Shown here in pieces: positions 1-13,500 of a stretch of DNA of 64,000 bases (position 1 is its first letter; each line of letters begins with the position of its first letter). The position numbers and the translations under genes are program-made. The notes below the pieces were generated by a model, which saw only the letters and a program-made list of their open reading frames with translations, was not told the origin of the DNA and did not search any database. The stretch is from contig JADNYJ010000030.1 in NCBI GenBank assembly GCA_015501075.1, positions 186,001 through 250,000 of the forward strand. Direction: 5' to 3'. Source of the DNA: Gymnopilus junonius. Lineage: Eukaryota > Basidiomycota > Agaricomycetes > Agaricales > Galerinaceae.

Positions 1-1767
1 CATATCAATCAGACACGTACAGTGTCGACGTGATCCAAATAATGAAATCACTCGCCGAATCCTACGGCCCTGCTTACCAAGCTCTTATGGACAGTAAGCC
101 AGTAACATGTGCAGCCAAGGGCACGGTTTTCGACGCCGTTGCTCCTCCAAATGTCGTGATTCTGGATGTGCGTAGTTTGTTCTTACATGAGCATGGAATC
201 ACCGTCAAGTTCTGACTAAATTCTGCAGTTCTTCGCTCTTCCTCAGTTGCATGTGACCAGGGCAATTACTGGGAAGTCTGTTCCTATATTTGCATGGATA
301 ACAGGCCATGCCTCATCTATCATTCGTACATTTGGTCCGGAAAGTATGGGAGGCATTGGTAACCTTGCAAAAAAAATTGCAGCGGAGGCGGCTCGAACTG
401 GAGCTACACCTGAAGAGATCGGCGACAAGGCAAGTACATTATACTAGGCTTGCTTGAAGCTTGCGTTTGACTGATTTCTTTCCAAGGTCTTCAAACACAC
501 GGATGGAACTATTGTGAAGATTCCCGGTCTCCCTGCCATGTATGACTACGAGTTTTTCCCCCAGAAGGTGCGCCTTTCAGAGGAGATAAAGAACATGTTG
601 GTTTATGAAGAAATTAATCAGCTTCCTTTCGAAATCCCTGTTTCAATGGTTATAGGGGGATGTCACAGGTCTGGATGATCTGAAATCCCAACTATATCTT
701 ATTAATCCGTTAGCAGCTTTCTCGAACAATGTGACGGCGTTCTCATAACATCAACTTATCACTTCGAGCGGGAGGCCTTGGAGGCAGTTAAATCTTGGTT
801 CTCCTCCTGGAATAAACCTACATACGTAATTGGACCTCTCCTTCCTTCTGGTTTTGGAACAATAGCACAGACTCCGAGGGGCGCAGACGATATCGAAGAA
901 TTCCTGGACAAGGCGGTCACCAAGCACGGACAAAAGTCGGTTCTCTTCGTAGGCATATATATTCATAATGATGATACTTGTAAATTAATCATGATATGTC
1001 AGATATCCTTTGGTACCTTTTTTTATCCAGCTTCCCCGGAATATGTCGAAGAGCTCTTTGAAGCTTTGATCGAAAAGAACTTTCCATTTGTACGATTGCC
1101 TCGGCCTCCTGAACAATCCAGTGCATTGATTGCCTATTCCAGATCTTTTGCTATGCCTCGCCTTTCGCTAAACTTTCAGATGAACTGATCAACAAAGCAA
1201 CTTCGTCCGGCTTGGGATTGATCACAAAGTGGGCGCCTCAGCAATATATATTAAGCCATCCGGTAAAATAATAGTTTCTAAAGAGGGAGCACACGTTAAC
1301 GTTCTATTTATCAGGCGACTGGATGGTTCCTTTCGCACTGTGGACACAACGGCGTCATGGAGTCTCTCGCCTGCGGCATCCCTATGTACGCCATTAAACC
1401 TTTCTGGTTTGTAGAACGACTGCGGACTGATTGCACTCTAAATTATAGCATAGCATGGCCTTTTGAGGCAGATCAACCCGGAGCGGCTGCTCACCTTACC
1501 GAAAATCTGGACGTTGCCTTCGAGCTAATCGAAGTGAGGACGGGAGATAAAGGTCTGAAGCCTTTACGTAGGAACGGACGCGCACCTAAGGGGACGCGCG
1601 AAGCAGTTGGTGCAGAGATCAGAGGAGTGACTGACGCGTGCCGTGGTCGCAAAGGGGAGAAAATGAAATATAATGCCGAAGATATGAAGGAAAAGTTCGC
1701 AGACGCTTGGAAAGGGGATGGAATCAGCAGGAAGGAGTTGCATGAATTTATCGAGAAACATGTGTGA
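1..1767 (+). CDS. UDP-glycosyltransferase (GT1 family), 5' end outside window
   Basis: Transfers a sugar from a UDP-sugar to a small acceptor; the acceptor cannot be inferred. The model joins exons about 1-167, 229-429, 487-668, 717-948, 1003-1089, 1143-1262, 1315-1385 and 1449-1767. The reading frame is open to base 1, so the start lies upstream of the window. Near the C-terminus the GT1 donor-binding signature is clear: WAPQQYILSHP, then GWFLSHCGHNGVMESL (the HCGHNG core) and AWPFEADQP, interrupted by two introns. Upstream blocks such as YVIGPLLP and SFGTFFYP are also typical of GT1 enzymes. The intron after residue K of IGDK starts with GCAAGT, a GC-AG intron. All joins keep frame and I see no lesion. 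The gene is convergent with the PEBP gene. The family assignment is secure; the substrate is unknown. Confidence 0.88.
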
Positions 1768-2273
1768 ACCTAGAAGCCGAGGGATATCCTGTATCTGCTC
1801 TCGATTTTTGACATTGACGACGTAAAGGCAACAGAAATGTTGGTTATGCTTTGCCAGACTGAATTTCTTGTTAGGTGATGCATCAGCAAGTCGGCAATTT
1901 ACTTTTTAGCTTTTCCGCTTTTTCGGCCAATTCTTCGAAAATTTAATATGTCGTACGATCAGTTATGGCAAATTTTTGCATTGTTTCGCGTCCTGTGCCG
2001 CGATTCGTGATACAGAGAATTGATTTCATGGTCCTCTTCAGCTCTGGCCTTCTTGAACATTTGGTACAAAATCTGCGCTTTTCGGCAATCCGGGCCCGGA
2101 TTCTGATGGCCAGCTTTTCGTCCCTTTTACTACCTTTTTTAGCTTGTACAAGCGAAAAAAAGCTAATGGCCGAAGTGCTGATGCTGAGGCCCATCAGCTT
2201 CGCAGGAAAAGAGTGATACAGCAAACAAGTAAGAATGATATATTCCTAAGTATTCAAGGCAGCTTGCGAGTAT
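1768..2273. other. Convergent 3' intergenic spacer
   Basis: The spacer lies between the stop codons of the glycosyltransferase and the PEBP gene. It should hold both 3' UTRs. The small open frames here have no recognisable motif, and I see no repeat or RNA gene. Confidence 0.5.
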
Positions 2274-3105
2274 TCAAGTCGATGGGTCAGGGCCAACAAG
2301 CATAAAGGTTCCTCCGATAGGCTGGCCAAGTCCAACGTCTTTCGCGAATTGGCTGATGTTGAACAGGGCAATTGATGTGGCCGGTGTGACAAGTGTTTGA
2401 GCATCAAAGGCCTTTGGCTGATCAAAGAGGAGAAAAACGTAACTGAAGAACGGCATCCAAAATTGAGCGAGGTGCTAGAAGAATGAGTTGAGGAATGACC
2501 ATACCGATGCGGGTCCGAACCGGCAGGCGGAGTAGGCTGGTGGAACTCAGTAACAGCCGGGGTCGTATTGGAAAGAAGCACTGGATCTTTTATGGACTTC
2601 CTGAAGAAGTTCCCGCCTAAGAAATGCCGTATTTGGGCGGAAGTGGGATCTTGAGGAGTAGGTGCGTCGGGATCGACGGTTGCTACAACGAAGGGACCCT
2701 TTCCTGATTCGCCTACAACGCTGAAGACAGGAGGGCCAGCAGTCGCTAATAAGGGCGTATGTCCTAGTCAACGCGCAGCGTATACAACTTGCAAGACCGG
2801 AGCGGCGACTTACCGTTTCTTGGAAGCTGAATTCCAGCATGAAGGGTTATCGGCCGACCATTGGTTTGGGGAAGAGCAACTTCCAACAAAACTTTTGGAT
2901 CAAAAGTAAACTCTATATCTCCTGGAATCTAGTATACAAAATGCGTAATAAGTAAGTACATTCAACCTCGGCTGTGTGGGGGTGAAGCACTTACATGAGC
3001 ATTATTGAATGCCTGTTTCACAGCTGCTACACTTGTATCTTGGGCCATCACAAGTCCACACAGGGCCAGAATAAGAGTGCTTAACAAGAGATGCATAATT
3101 CTCAT
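2274..3105 (-). CDS. Secreted PEBP-family (phosphatidylethanolamine-binding) protein
   Basis: PEBP-fold proteins bind anionic ligands and phospholipids; fungal secreted members are often of unknown role. The model has four exons on the minus strand: 3105-2995, 2928-2814, 2763-2505 and 2442-2274, giving 217 aa, and all splice phases agree. The N-terminus (MRIMHLLLSTLILALCGLVMA) is a hydrophobic signal peptide with a likely cut after VMA. The diagnostic ligand-site motifs are present: VVATVDPDAPT (the DPDAP box) and PAGSDPHRYVF (the G-x-x-H-R-Y box, split by the last intron). Only the spliced product restores the HRY motif, which supports the intron. The length fits the family. No lesion is visible. 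Family confidence is high; its biological role here is unknown. Confidence 0.88.
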
Positions 3106-4485
3106 CAGGGGATGCCTTTTTCATTAACTGGTGCCATGGTTCTTATATATGAGGGTGGTCAAATATGACGCTAAAATATTTCAAAGGTACCCTGCTGGCA
3201 ATTCCCAGAGTATCCGTGTGGGGCAGGGAATATTTGGGAAATGGAAGTGCATTTTTTGTTTAAAAAGAGCGACCGTGGGTGAAATTGACCATATTATCGA
3301 AGATTGTGAGAATGAGGGAAGAGGCTCGAAAGGTAAAGGCTAATAAATAGACCATTGGGTCTTACACCACGAGTTTCGTGGCAAGACACATATGGTCGGC
3401 CACTTAAGAGAAGTTAAGACTGCGCAAAAGTCCTTGTGCCAAGGAATAGCATACATAATCCGGTATAAAACTCCTCTCCTTGGGTTATTTTGACGGTAAG
3501 CAAAAATGGAAGATAGCCAAAAAAACCCATACTGTATTCTAACCTAAGACTTGTAGGCTAGTAATACTCTAGTAGATGCTATTCAATAGACTTTCCGACG
3601 CAAAAAAAAATAGATTCCTACCACTGTAGTTACCACCTGCAGCTAATTTAGAAAGCATGTAGTGATGCGAGGGAAGTAAGTAGATCAAAATGGCAGAAAA
3701 ATATGCCAAGAAGGTAGCTTCGGCAGTGATATCTAAGTTCAATGCCGTGTCGGTTATACTAAATCGTGTTGATAAGCGGTGATTGAATGATATGATCAAT
3801 GATCGATCATTTTCTATGAGTACGATTAAGGATATTACTTCTATTTTTGTTCACATCGTCGAACACAGGTAGGACGAATTTCGGCATCCAAGTTGTATAT
3901 TGCGCTTCTAAAGCAGACTACAAGATGTTACGAAATGACAGCTAGAAGTTGTGAGAGTGAAAAGAGAAAAAGGCGAGATACATCATATGGAACCCCAAAA
4001 AACCCAAAAGTTGATAAATACATGTCACTGCAGGCGAAAGAATGCGGAAACAACAGTACTACGGAAGAGAGACGAATAAGTGAGATCTATGCGCAGCAAG
4101 AATAGAACCAAAAGACAACAATGACAATTACATGATGCGGGTGCTGTACATACTTGATGGATGGTGGAGAAGCGGTGGGCCTTAGGAATATATGAATGGG
4201 GCAGGGATAGATAACAGGGCGGCCGGTGGCGACGGGTACTATATCGAGCAACTAGATATGAGGGAGGATGAAAGGCCAGACGTCCATGGAAAACTAAAGG
4301 AAAAAGGTGTCCGACAACAACGAGGAGGCAATAAATACATGCAAAATAAGGGAGCAAGACAGCGAGGGTGGCAATAGTGCAAGATTTTTAGGAAGCCTGA
4401 TGGATGAACCAATAACCCAAAATGCCAAGAAAAATTGTTCGAGCCAGTTCAAAGTCCTCCGAGGGTGCCCATGAAAATGATATCA
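3106..4485. other. Intergenic region, no gene recognised
   Basis: This 1.4-kb stretch lies between the 5' end of the PEBP gene and the 3' end of the GATA-factor gene. It contains only short open frames without family motifs. It should hold the PEBP promoter and the 3' UTR of the GATA gene. I see no repeats or RNA genes. Confidence 0.5.
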
Positions 4486-7400
4486 TTAACCAGGCACCTC
4501 ACTCCTACGACCTTGCGACTCATAGTCGTCCTCTTCCTCAACGTCATCATCTCCAGAATCATCAGCAGGGCTAATAACATGCATCTGCCCCCCGATTCCG
4601 CTGCTGAGCACCTTGGTTTTTCCTCCACTACGTCTGCCTCCAGTGCTCTTTTTAGAGTGATTGCCAGCTTTTTCTTTGACGCGTTTTTTGATCTAAGGAA
4701 AGAGTATACTTAGGGAAAAGGCTTTCGGCCGAAAGCAAATATAGGTGCATACCATTTTAGCATAGACCAGCCCACAGGCATTGCATAACGTTCTCGGACC
4801 TAATAGTTTGACAAGATTTAATGAACTTGACAGGAAGGGAGAAGCACAAGGCATACCCATCGGCCCGCGGCGCCATTCTGGTGTCGAAGTAGCACTGCAA
4901 CCTAGACATGTCTGTCCGTCATTCGGACCGTCATCAGACGTTTTCTGCAGAGACGTTAGTAAGAGGCATATGAATTTCGTCGTGATAAACTTCTTAATGG
5001 GAGTGGATCAAGAGAGAAAGAATAACGGAGGCAGAGGAAGAGAGAGGAAACAGGAAAAAAAAACTGACCTGCCGCTTTGACCTGTCCGACCCACCGCCAC
5101 TCACACCATTAGCACCTTCCTTACCCCCTGACCCAGGATTATCCGACTTCATCCCTTTAGCCATTGGAGGTGGTGTACTGTCCACAGCCATCCTTGTGTC
5201 TTCATCCTTGGCATTGGTCATCCTCGGCGAGGTAGAAGTAGACCCACTTCCGCGTGTACTGCCATAAGAAGGAGATGAAGTTGGCCCACCTCCTGCGGAA
5301 GAATTTGAAGAAGAAGATGGAGGATGTGAAGAAATAGCACCGGCCAATGAACTCCCGCTGTTTCCGGTTGGATTGTGAGTTGTGCTCCCTGATCCAGCAA
5401 CAGTACCACTGCCGCCATGCCTAAGAGCAGTATCGAGCATTTGCATGCCCAACAACGCACTTTGCAACATTTTCTCCATGGTTTCAGGCGTCACTGCACT
5501 ATCATTCGTAGTCCCGTTTATACCTCCACCCGCTGTAGAAGTCGAGGCTGAAGAGCCTGGGCGACCTGAGCCGTTGAGATATGGTTGACTATGCACAGAC
5601 TGAGCCTCGTCGATGATGAATCGATAAGATTCTACCAACTTTGAAAGGGACAAAGAAAGTCAGTTTATGTTCCAATAAACGACAAAGGTAGTGGATGTAA
5701 GAATGCATAGATGCCAAAGCCCGCCAGAAGGAAAACAAGAAAAAAGTAAATCATACACACCTTTCCGAAATCCAACGCTGGAATAGTCTGCCCATTTGAC
5801 ACCGGAGGGCCGGGAGGGATGCCATACTGCGGTTGCTGATAACTTTGCTGTTGATGGGCTGGCGGAGGAGGTTGATGTACATCGTAATAGGAGGAAGATG
5901 AAGACGTTGGTAACGGTGGCGGAGGAGGCTGGTGGACAGGAGGAGGATGTGATTGTGATTGTGATTGATAATGCGTAGTAGCGGGTGGCGGCGGAGGCAG
6001 ATGCTGTGACTGCGATTGAGATTGAGGGGATAGTTGCACATGCCCATATCCTGAACCTGAAGACACTGACACGGGCACAGGCGTCGGCACGGGGGTGACA
6101 CTCGCGTCTCTCCCTCTTCTCCTCTTATTACCATTATTCGTCTGATGCTTGTTGTGTTGGGCATGTAAAGATGACGACGAAGAGGAAGATGATGGAGCGG
6201 CAGCAGTTGAGGAGTAGGACTGAGAAGAAGCAGAAGACGATGAATATTGCAAATGCTGCGGTGGAGGGGGATGGTTTGATAGCTGATGCGGGTGCACAGT
6301 CTGGAGTTGCTGTTGGTGTTGCTGCACAGGTGTTGGAGGAGGCGGAGGTGCATGCGCATGTACAAGAGCAGGAGTAGGCGGAGTAATTTGCTGCTGCGGT
6401 GGCCGATATGGCTGGTATGGAGCAGGAGTCTGACTTTGACTCTGACTCTGCGTTTGCTGATAGCCACTCGTCGCCGTCGTTGAAGAGGACTGATACCCAC
6501 CCTGACTTTGACTCTGACTCTGACTGTGGCTCTGACTTTGCGCTGCATACCCCTGCGAGCCGGAAGGACCACCACTGCTACTCGTACTGGCACTGGCCGT
6601 GTTACTGCTTGTCGCCTGATACCGACTTGAGGAGTTACCATACCCATAGATATGCGGAGGTTGTGGTACATGCTGCAGCTGCATTGGAGAGGCCGTCGTC
6701 GGTAGGGGTGCAGATGGCGGAGGTAACGGTGTCATCTGGGGCTGATGCTGTTGTTGCTGATGATAATGTTGCGGAGGCGGTGGTTGGGGTAGGGGTTGCT
6801 GCTGCTGCTGAGAGAGAGATTGATGATTTGAAGGAGGAGGAGGGGGTGCCGATGCTGGTTGATGCTGTTGTACATGCTGCTGCTGAGATGGTTGGTGAAG
6901 AGAATGCGAATGATGTAGGGGTGAAGGTATAGGTACAGTAAGATTTTGAGGCTGATGGTGTGTCGTAGCAGGGTGTTGCTGTTGTTGACTCTGGTGCCCG
7001 CCGTTCTGGCTGGGATGCTGTTGCTGCTGCAGATGAGCCTGTTGGTGACTCATGGCCTGCTGCTGTGCATGACGCGGGTAATGCCTGTCGTCCGGGGAAG
7101 AAGATGCATTAGACGACGAAGAATTGGTCAAATTCAACGGAACAGCCAAAGATCTCGTCCTAGAGCTGGAATTAAAGGATGACCCAGATCCAGAACCCGA
7201 CCCAGGGACAGACGCAGATCCATTAGATGAAACCACTCCGTACCCTCCTGAACCCCCTCCTCCAAATGCAGAACCTGAGGAGGTCCTATTACCATTTGGA
7301 AGTGATGAAGAAGATGGTGGTGGTTGAGGTGGTGCAACAGCAATATGATCAGATGGGTGTGTGTGCATCGGCGTCCCTCTGGCCAAAATGCTCTGCACTA

Positions 7401-8148
7401 CTAGTCTATTATGCGACGACTGTGCTGTGCTCGACGACGAAGGTGGCTGGGAATGGTACGAAGACTGTGAAGAATATGAATGTGACGGCTGATCATGCAC
7501 TGAAAATGTGGAAGACGAGGAAGAGGGTGGTGGTGGGCCATAAGAGTTTGAAGAGGAAGATGATGTTGGATGGTGTGATGAAGAAGAGGAATAATGCCAG
7601 CTACTTCCAGATGGAGTTGGCCCAACTGTGGTATCTGGGGAAGTGCTTGAAGGAGGAGGTGGAGGTGACCATTGCGGCTGAGGTGCATAATTCGAGCTTG
7701 GAGGTGGCAGAGGCGGTGGTGCACTGCTCACATAGCCATATGAAGGTGAAGCAGAAGAAGAAGCAGGCGGAGGTGGTAGGTGCGAATGCTGAGCAGGCGG
7801 TGGAGGAGGGTAATGTGACGACGAATGAGATTGAGAATGCGAGTTCGAGGTGGATGAGGCCGAAGACCGAGCGTGTCGTAGTGAGGGAGCGTGCAAATTC
7901 TGCTGTTGTTGATGATGGCCGTACTGGTCATATGCCGACAAAGGTGGCGGCGGTAATACATGAGATGAAGATGAAGAAGTGGGTGGTAAATGCTGCGGAT
8001 GGTGCGAGTGAGAGGAACTGCTGCTGCTCGCCGGAGGCGGGGGTGGATGGTGTTGTGCAGGAGGAGGATAAGCTGAGTATAGATCGTAGGCAGCGGTGCC
8101 CCCACTCGACGAGGCATGGTAGAGCGAGTAACGACCGTCGGCGGACAT
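4486..8148 (-). CDS. GATA-type zinc-finger transcription factor with long Ser/Pro/Gln-rich N-terminus
   Basis: A predicted nuclear DNA-binding regulator recognising GATA-like sites. Five exons (8148-5761, 5638-5069, 4944-4857, 4799-4753, 4692-4486) give 1099 aa with matching phases. Residues 1 to about 790 are almost entirely low complexity: poly-Ser, poly-Pro, His/Gln runs and repeated (SQ)n blocks, plus a basic patch KRRRGRD. One ordered-looking segment follows (ALDFGKLVESYRFIIDEAQ). The finger lies near residue 1000: C-L-G-C, an 18-residue loop containing TPEWRRGPMGPRTL, then C-N-A-C-G. It is split by an intron inside the loop and followed by the basic tail AKMIKKRVKEK. The 18-residue loop is the spacing of white-collar and plant-type GATA fingers, not the 17-residue AreA type. 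No PAS or LOV domain is visible. An acidic C-terminus follows. It could be a WC-2-like or a developmental GATA factor; I cannot choose. Confidence 0.9.
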
Positions 8149-10558
8149 CGTTGGTGCTGATAGCGTTCTCGAGGTCGTGTTTGGATGTTCGGACTAGGCT
8201 GGTATATAAACAGAGAGATTGATAAGCCAACAAGTTGAACGCGGGCAAAGCAGGCGATACGCCCAGCGATCTCCGAACTGTTGGCACGGTCGTGAGGAAG
8301 GGTATGAATATAAGGCGAGGTGGTGATGGTGATGGGCAGCGACGTCGGCCTAAGTCCTGATAAGACCAAACGAAAACGTATTGGTTAGCTCAAACTTCGT
8401 AATCGAATCCAAGAGCAGGGCAAAAGATCCCAAAATAAAACCTGCACGAGCGAACGCAGAAAACACGGTGGAAGCTAATTTGACACGAAGAAGCCCAAGC
8501 GGCTCTTCGAAAAGGGGAAGGGTGCGATTCCAAGAACGAAAAAAATACAAAAAGGAAAATGAATTCCACGACGTGAGAGCGAGCGTAGCTTTAATCTAAC
8601 ATATCCGAAAGAGCATCAATCATCATGATGGTGCGACTGCAAGTTGTGGTTGGTACACCGGAGCTGCAGTGCATTGACACTCGCCATGCACACGGCCCAC
8701 CCAAATCAAACGGACTGTGCGTCTTTCGCGGATAAGGAGGGCGTGCAGTATAAAAGAAACCGAAAAGAAGCTGATGGAAAAAAAGGGAAAAAAGGACCTG
8801 GCGACAAACGTCAAAATAGTGGACGCTGGACAGATAGATAGGCAACAAATGGTACGGACGTCGGATATGCTGTTGCCAACCCAGACTCCGCACAGGGTTG
8901 CACACCGGCAAAAGTTCGCGAAAAGACACCTTTCTGAGCCGATAAGCGGGTAGATAATTAAACGTCCCGGGGCACATATGTAATTTGTGCACAAAGCCCG
9001 AATTCACGTCCATCGCGCTGCTTTCCAAACCACAGCAGACAGAAACCCCGAATGCCTAATTCGACGAACAAGCTTCCGGGAGAGCTCTGCTTTGATCATC
9101 AGCAAATGGCTGACCACTGTTGGCACTGTCTATTCAATCCCCGTCTATCCACCCGTCCTTCCATGAAAATGTCCATCCAAGGTAATGTAATCATTGACAT
9201 CAAACTTGCACGCCATTTCAAAGATACATTACACAGAACCCAAAAATAACGCATTGAAGACAAAGCGCAAAACAGAGAGAAATGCAGTGGGCGGAAATGA
9301 ATCAAATGACAGGCATTATATGAAAACTCACCCACTATAGAGGACCCCAATAAATCAACCTTTGCGCGACGCGACTGTTGCTGGTCTACTCAGAAGTCAT
9401 AAAAATTTGCAAGGTACGATGAAGATGACGAGTTGCAGAGAATAGAGGTGCGTTCCAGTCGGTCCAGTCGGTCTTCAGGAATCCATAAACGATAACGAAG
9501 AAAGAGCGTACCTGGAAGTCACACAGGTCCTCTTTGACCAAGTTCCCAACAGAGAAACGTGTACAGAACCCTCAACGTTGAGTCCCCAATTACCCTCAAA
9601 CGTGCCGCGTGCACGCGTGCAATGTGGATGATAAAAAAAGGACAAGTACCGACCCAGAGTTGGTCCCAAAGCCCACGAAATAGCCAAAGACGGCTAGCAA
9701 GCCAACCTTAGTCTATTCCTGAGCACCTTAGTCGTGGCAAGAAGAAAAAAAGAACGGCTGAATGGGCCCACAGCAGTGACAACTGACGGACGGATGTCAA
9801 CAGGCTAGTTTGCACGCCCTGACCAATCAGAGCCAACTGCGCGGTCCGCTCGCAGCCGAGTGGGTTGCCCGAGGTACACCGCTCGAGAAAGCAGTTTCAT
9901 CATAATTACCGTAAGTACTTGCGACTATATTGCAACCGACCCACTAAAACTCTAAAATTCAATTCAATTCTCCGTGCATATTGCTGCATACCCGGTTCAA
10001 AGCTGGTTTGACGTAGCAGGCCTTAGCAACACGTAGACATAATGACACTTACTAAGATTGGACGCTGATAGGTATGTACAAATGCAAAATATGTATTAAA
10101 AAGACGATGTAAGTTACAAGTAAAATGAACCAAGAGAAATGGTAAGAAGAGAAAGGAAGGAGTCCTGAAAAATCGAAGAAAAAGCATGCAAATAGGGGAT
10201 GAGGGGTACTAGTTGGTAGATACTTGTTTTGTTGTGCGTGTGCATATGCAATTGAAAGCAAGACAGTGCGAGATATGTAAATGATTGGTCTATGTATGAG
10301 GGTTGTCGTTGTCAATGAGAGTGGATATCCAAATCAATTCTCCAACAGGAAATAAAATCATCAATGGAATGAAATGATGGAAAGATAGAAAAAAAAGCGG
10401 AGAAAAGAGAGAGGAAATCAATCAAGAAACTGCGAACATATATGGGTCAACGAAAAGAGAAAAGACGAAAGAAAAAGGAAACAAAAGGAAAAGTTAGACT
10501 AGACATGGATCACAAGAGACTTCTCCCCTTTGGGGGGGTAAACATCCCTCCGCCCATG
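8149..10558. other. Long gene-free upstream region of the GATA-factor gene
   Basis: A 2.4-kb stretch between the start of the GATA-factor gene and the 3' end of the 967-aa gene, both on the minus strand. It probably holds a long promoter or leader for the GATA gene. A TGATAAG motif sits about 210 bp upstream of the ATG (near 8356), a possible autoregulatory site but expected by chance at this length. A direct repeat of CCAGTCGGT lies near 9457. No convincing gene, tRNA or transposon is visible. Confidence 0.45.
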
Positions 10559-13500
10559 TCATCCATCTCCTCCGCCCTTCCATCTCCCTGCTCCACCTCC
10601 CCCAACGCCATCCGTAAGTTGCTCAGCTTCGCCGCTACCCACAACCTCTTCATACACCTCCTCTTCCCCATACCCCTCGTCCTCGTCCTCACCCTCCTCC
10701 GAAGGCGGAGGCGCAACCGGAGCTGGAGACGGCGCAGCAGCAACATTCGAACCCGAATTCTTCGCAGTCCCAACCCCACTCGCCGCCCTCGCCGCGCGCT
10801 CTCTAGCCCTCCTCCGTCTCCTCAAGATCTTCTTCCGGTTCCTCACAGCCCGCCTATACTCCGCATCACCACCATAGAACAAATCGTACTCACAAAACGC
10901 GCAGATCCACTCTTCGTCGGGGTATGTCAGTGGAATGTGCGTCGAGCCAGGAGATTGTTGCGAATTGCCGCTGGTCGCTCCACGATGGGACTGGGTGCCG
11001 CCTTTCTTGCCTCCTCTTCCGCCTTCAGTTTTCTCCTTCTTAGGCGGAATCTCGGCACTCAAAAACTTCACAGGCAAAGGCCAAATTGTATTCGCCGCCC
11101 CACCACCATTATTATTATGATGTCCATGCCCATCACCATGCGGCAACCGTGAGGGCACATAATTCCTCAAGTGATGCGGGTTCGAAGCATTCGCAAGCGC
11201 CGACCTTTTTTTCTTCTTGCCATTCTTCGACTTGCCGGTGGCTGCCGGAGGCGGAGGCGCACCCTGCGCAGGAGACGACGCGTTCACGTTCACATTCTCC
11301 TTGCCAGCTGGCACATTCGAGTTCGGGTCCTCCGAGACCGCCTTCTCCGCAGCCATCTTCTGCTGCTGGAATTGTTGTTGCTGAATCTGTGCCTGCACCC
11401 TCTCAGCCCTCTCTCGATCCCTTTCCTGCCTCTCTCTCTTCCCTTTGCCCCCACTCGCCTTCTTGGGAACCTTGCTTGGCTTTTGTCCTCCTCCTGGCGC
11501 TACCGATGCTGCTGTGAGATCCCCTATATTCGGTCCAGGAGTGACAACGTTGATGGCAGTCTCATTGGCAGAAGCGGCCATTCTCGCTGCTTTCGCAGCT
11601 TGTTTTTCGAATTCGGCCTCGAACCGTTTTCGGAGGGTCTCGACTTCTTCGTTCATGGCACTCAGTCGGTGTGCAGCTGAAAGCAGAAGGACATTGGCGG
11701 AGCAGTGGACCAATCGAAAAGGGCGACAGTTGAAGGTAAGAAAAGCAAAGAGAAAGGAGGAAAGACAGAGTCGTCAACACTCTTTTCGACACGACATGAA
11801 AGAGAAGGATATTGAACAGAAAATTGGATCCGAATCACGAGTGCAAAGATCCGAGAAAAACATCCATCCAAAATCCATGAAATCAAGTAAAAGCCCGAAA
11901 AAGTAGAACAACATCCAAGAAGCAAAAAACACTCACTCCCACTATTACACAAGAACTCGAACTCGCCCTCCGGAAACGGCACCGCATCAGGATGGCGCAC
12001 CCGCCTCTCTGGCATCTCCATCATAATTTTCATCGCCCTTGCAAGCCTCACACTCCTCCTCTTTGACATGCGGATCTTCGGACCTTGCCCTATCTGCACT
12101 TGCACTTGTCCATGTCTTTGAGCTTGGACTTCACCTTGCTCTTCGTCCCCTTCAGCACCCGCAACCTCAACCGACACCTCCCCATCGACTTCACCTTCTC
12201 CGTCGCCAAACGAAAGCGAAACAGAACCAGGCGGAGGAGGAACAGCACCGGGACCTGGGCCCCCATAATACCCCGCTAGACCATACCCATAGCTCACGCT
12301 CGTCAGTGCCTGATCGAGCGCAAAAGTATCACCATGGGACAGGGCGCCGAGCACAGCCGCCAACTGCCTTTTACGTGTCTTCAATAGTTCCTTGAGCTGC
12401 AGCCCGGCTAACGTGACGGCTGTCAACTTGCCCCTCTTCTTCGCTAGCATCGCCAGCTGGCCGGGGAAGGGCGGCGGGGGGTACAAGAGCAAAGTGGAGA
12501 GGTGGTATGCGTTTGCTGTAGGAGAGTTGGGGGAGGAGGACTGGTTATTGGTGTTGGTAGTGTAGGGGTATCCCTGGCTATTGGAGGCGTTGGAGTTAGA
12601 GGAGGAGTCAGAGCGCGAGTGGTGGTGATAGGAGGGATGCGACCGGGAAGGAGAATAATCCCCTCGTGAACGAGACCTATCACGGTGGTAGTGGTCTCTG
12701 TCTCTATCCCTATCTCTCTCAAGCATCTCCCGTTCCCTCTGCAGATGAAGCTGAAACTGAAGATCTTCAATGCCCTCCGCAGCCTCCAGACCCTCTTCAT
12801 CCAAATAAGAAGAAAGTGGACTGCCAGGTCTTGCCTCCCCAAGGCCATTCCCGCCTCTGGGGGAGGAATTCGCAGGCACCTTCCTCTTCTTCGTATTGCC
12901 CGGTTGTCGTAGGTAGTCCATGTAATCACCATCGCCCCGTCCGTCGTCCTCACTATCATGGTTTCTCCCGTGTCCGCCAGCTCTTTCTCCTCCAGTTCCA
13001 GTTCCATTTCTGTTGTGTCCTCCAGCAGCCATACTATTCGAGTTTCCCGTACCGAAATTCATATTCATACCAGGCAACCCAACTCCCAAGCTTCCAAGAC
13101 CTCCCATAGCGACACCAGCAGCTGCAGCAGCAGCAGCCGCAGCCGCAAAGTGGACTCCAAGTTCTAAAGAATCCAAATCGGAAAGAGAAAGCTGCGGTTG
13201 TCCGTTTCTCCCAGCACCAGCAACGGCAGCGAGGGCTGCAGCCGCAGCTGCAGCGGCTGTAGTAGTGCTCGTATTATTATTATTGATGTTAGGATCGCCA
13301 GAACCAGGTCTATTGTTGTTGTCTTCGCCGCCATTACTTGCGCTAGCAAGCAAGCTTTGAACGCTACCTAGAATAGGCATGTAATAATTCTGCAATGCCA
13401 TCCTAGCCGACAGTGTATCCGCATGCGCAAGAAGTTCTTCAGGAGTCGGATTTGGACCCAGACCCAACGCATCTAAGCCCTGCAGGCCCTGCCCCTGAAC

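Noticed and set aside
5751..6671. 306-codon minus-strand frame within the GATA gene
   Set aside because: It is in a different frame from the GATA product. Repeated CAG/CCA/TCC codons keep alternative frames open.
7227..8222. 331-codon plus-strand open frame opposite the GATA-factor N-terminus
   Set aside because: It is the mirror of Ser/Pro/Gln repeats on the minus strand, which have few stops in any frame. It has no domain or start context of its own.
10442..11680. Plus-strand open frames opposite the 967-aa gene (10442-11152, 11171-11680)
   Set aside because: Poly-Arg and poly-Leu products arise from the antisense of Glu/Lys/Gly-rich codons. The minus-strand gene explains the sequence.
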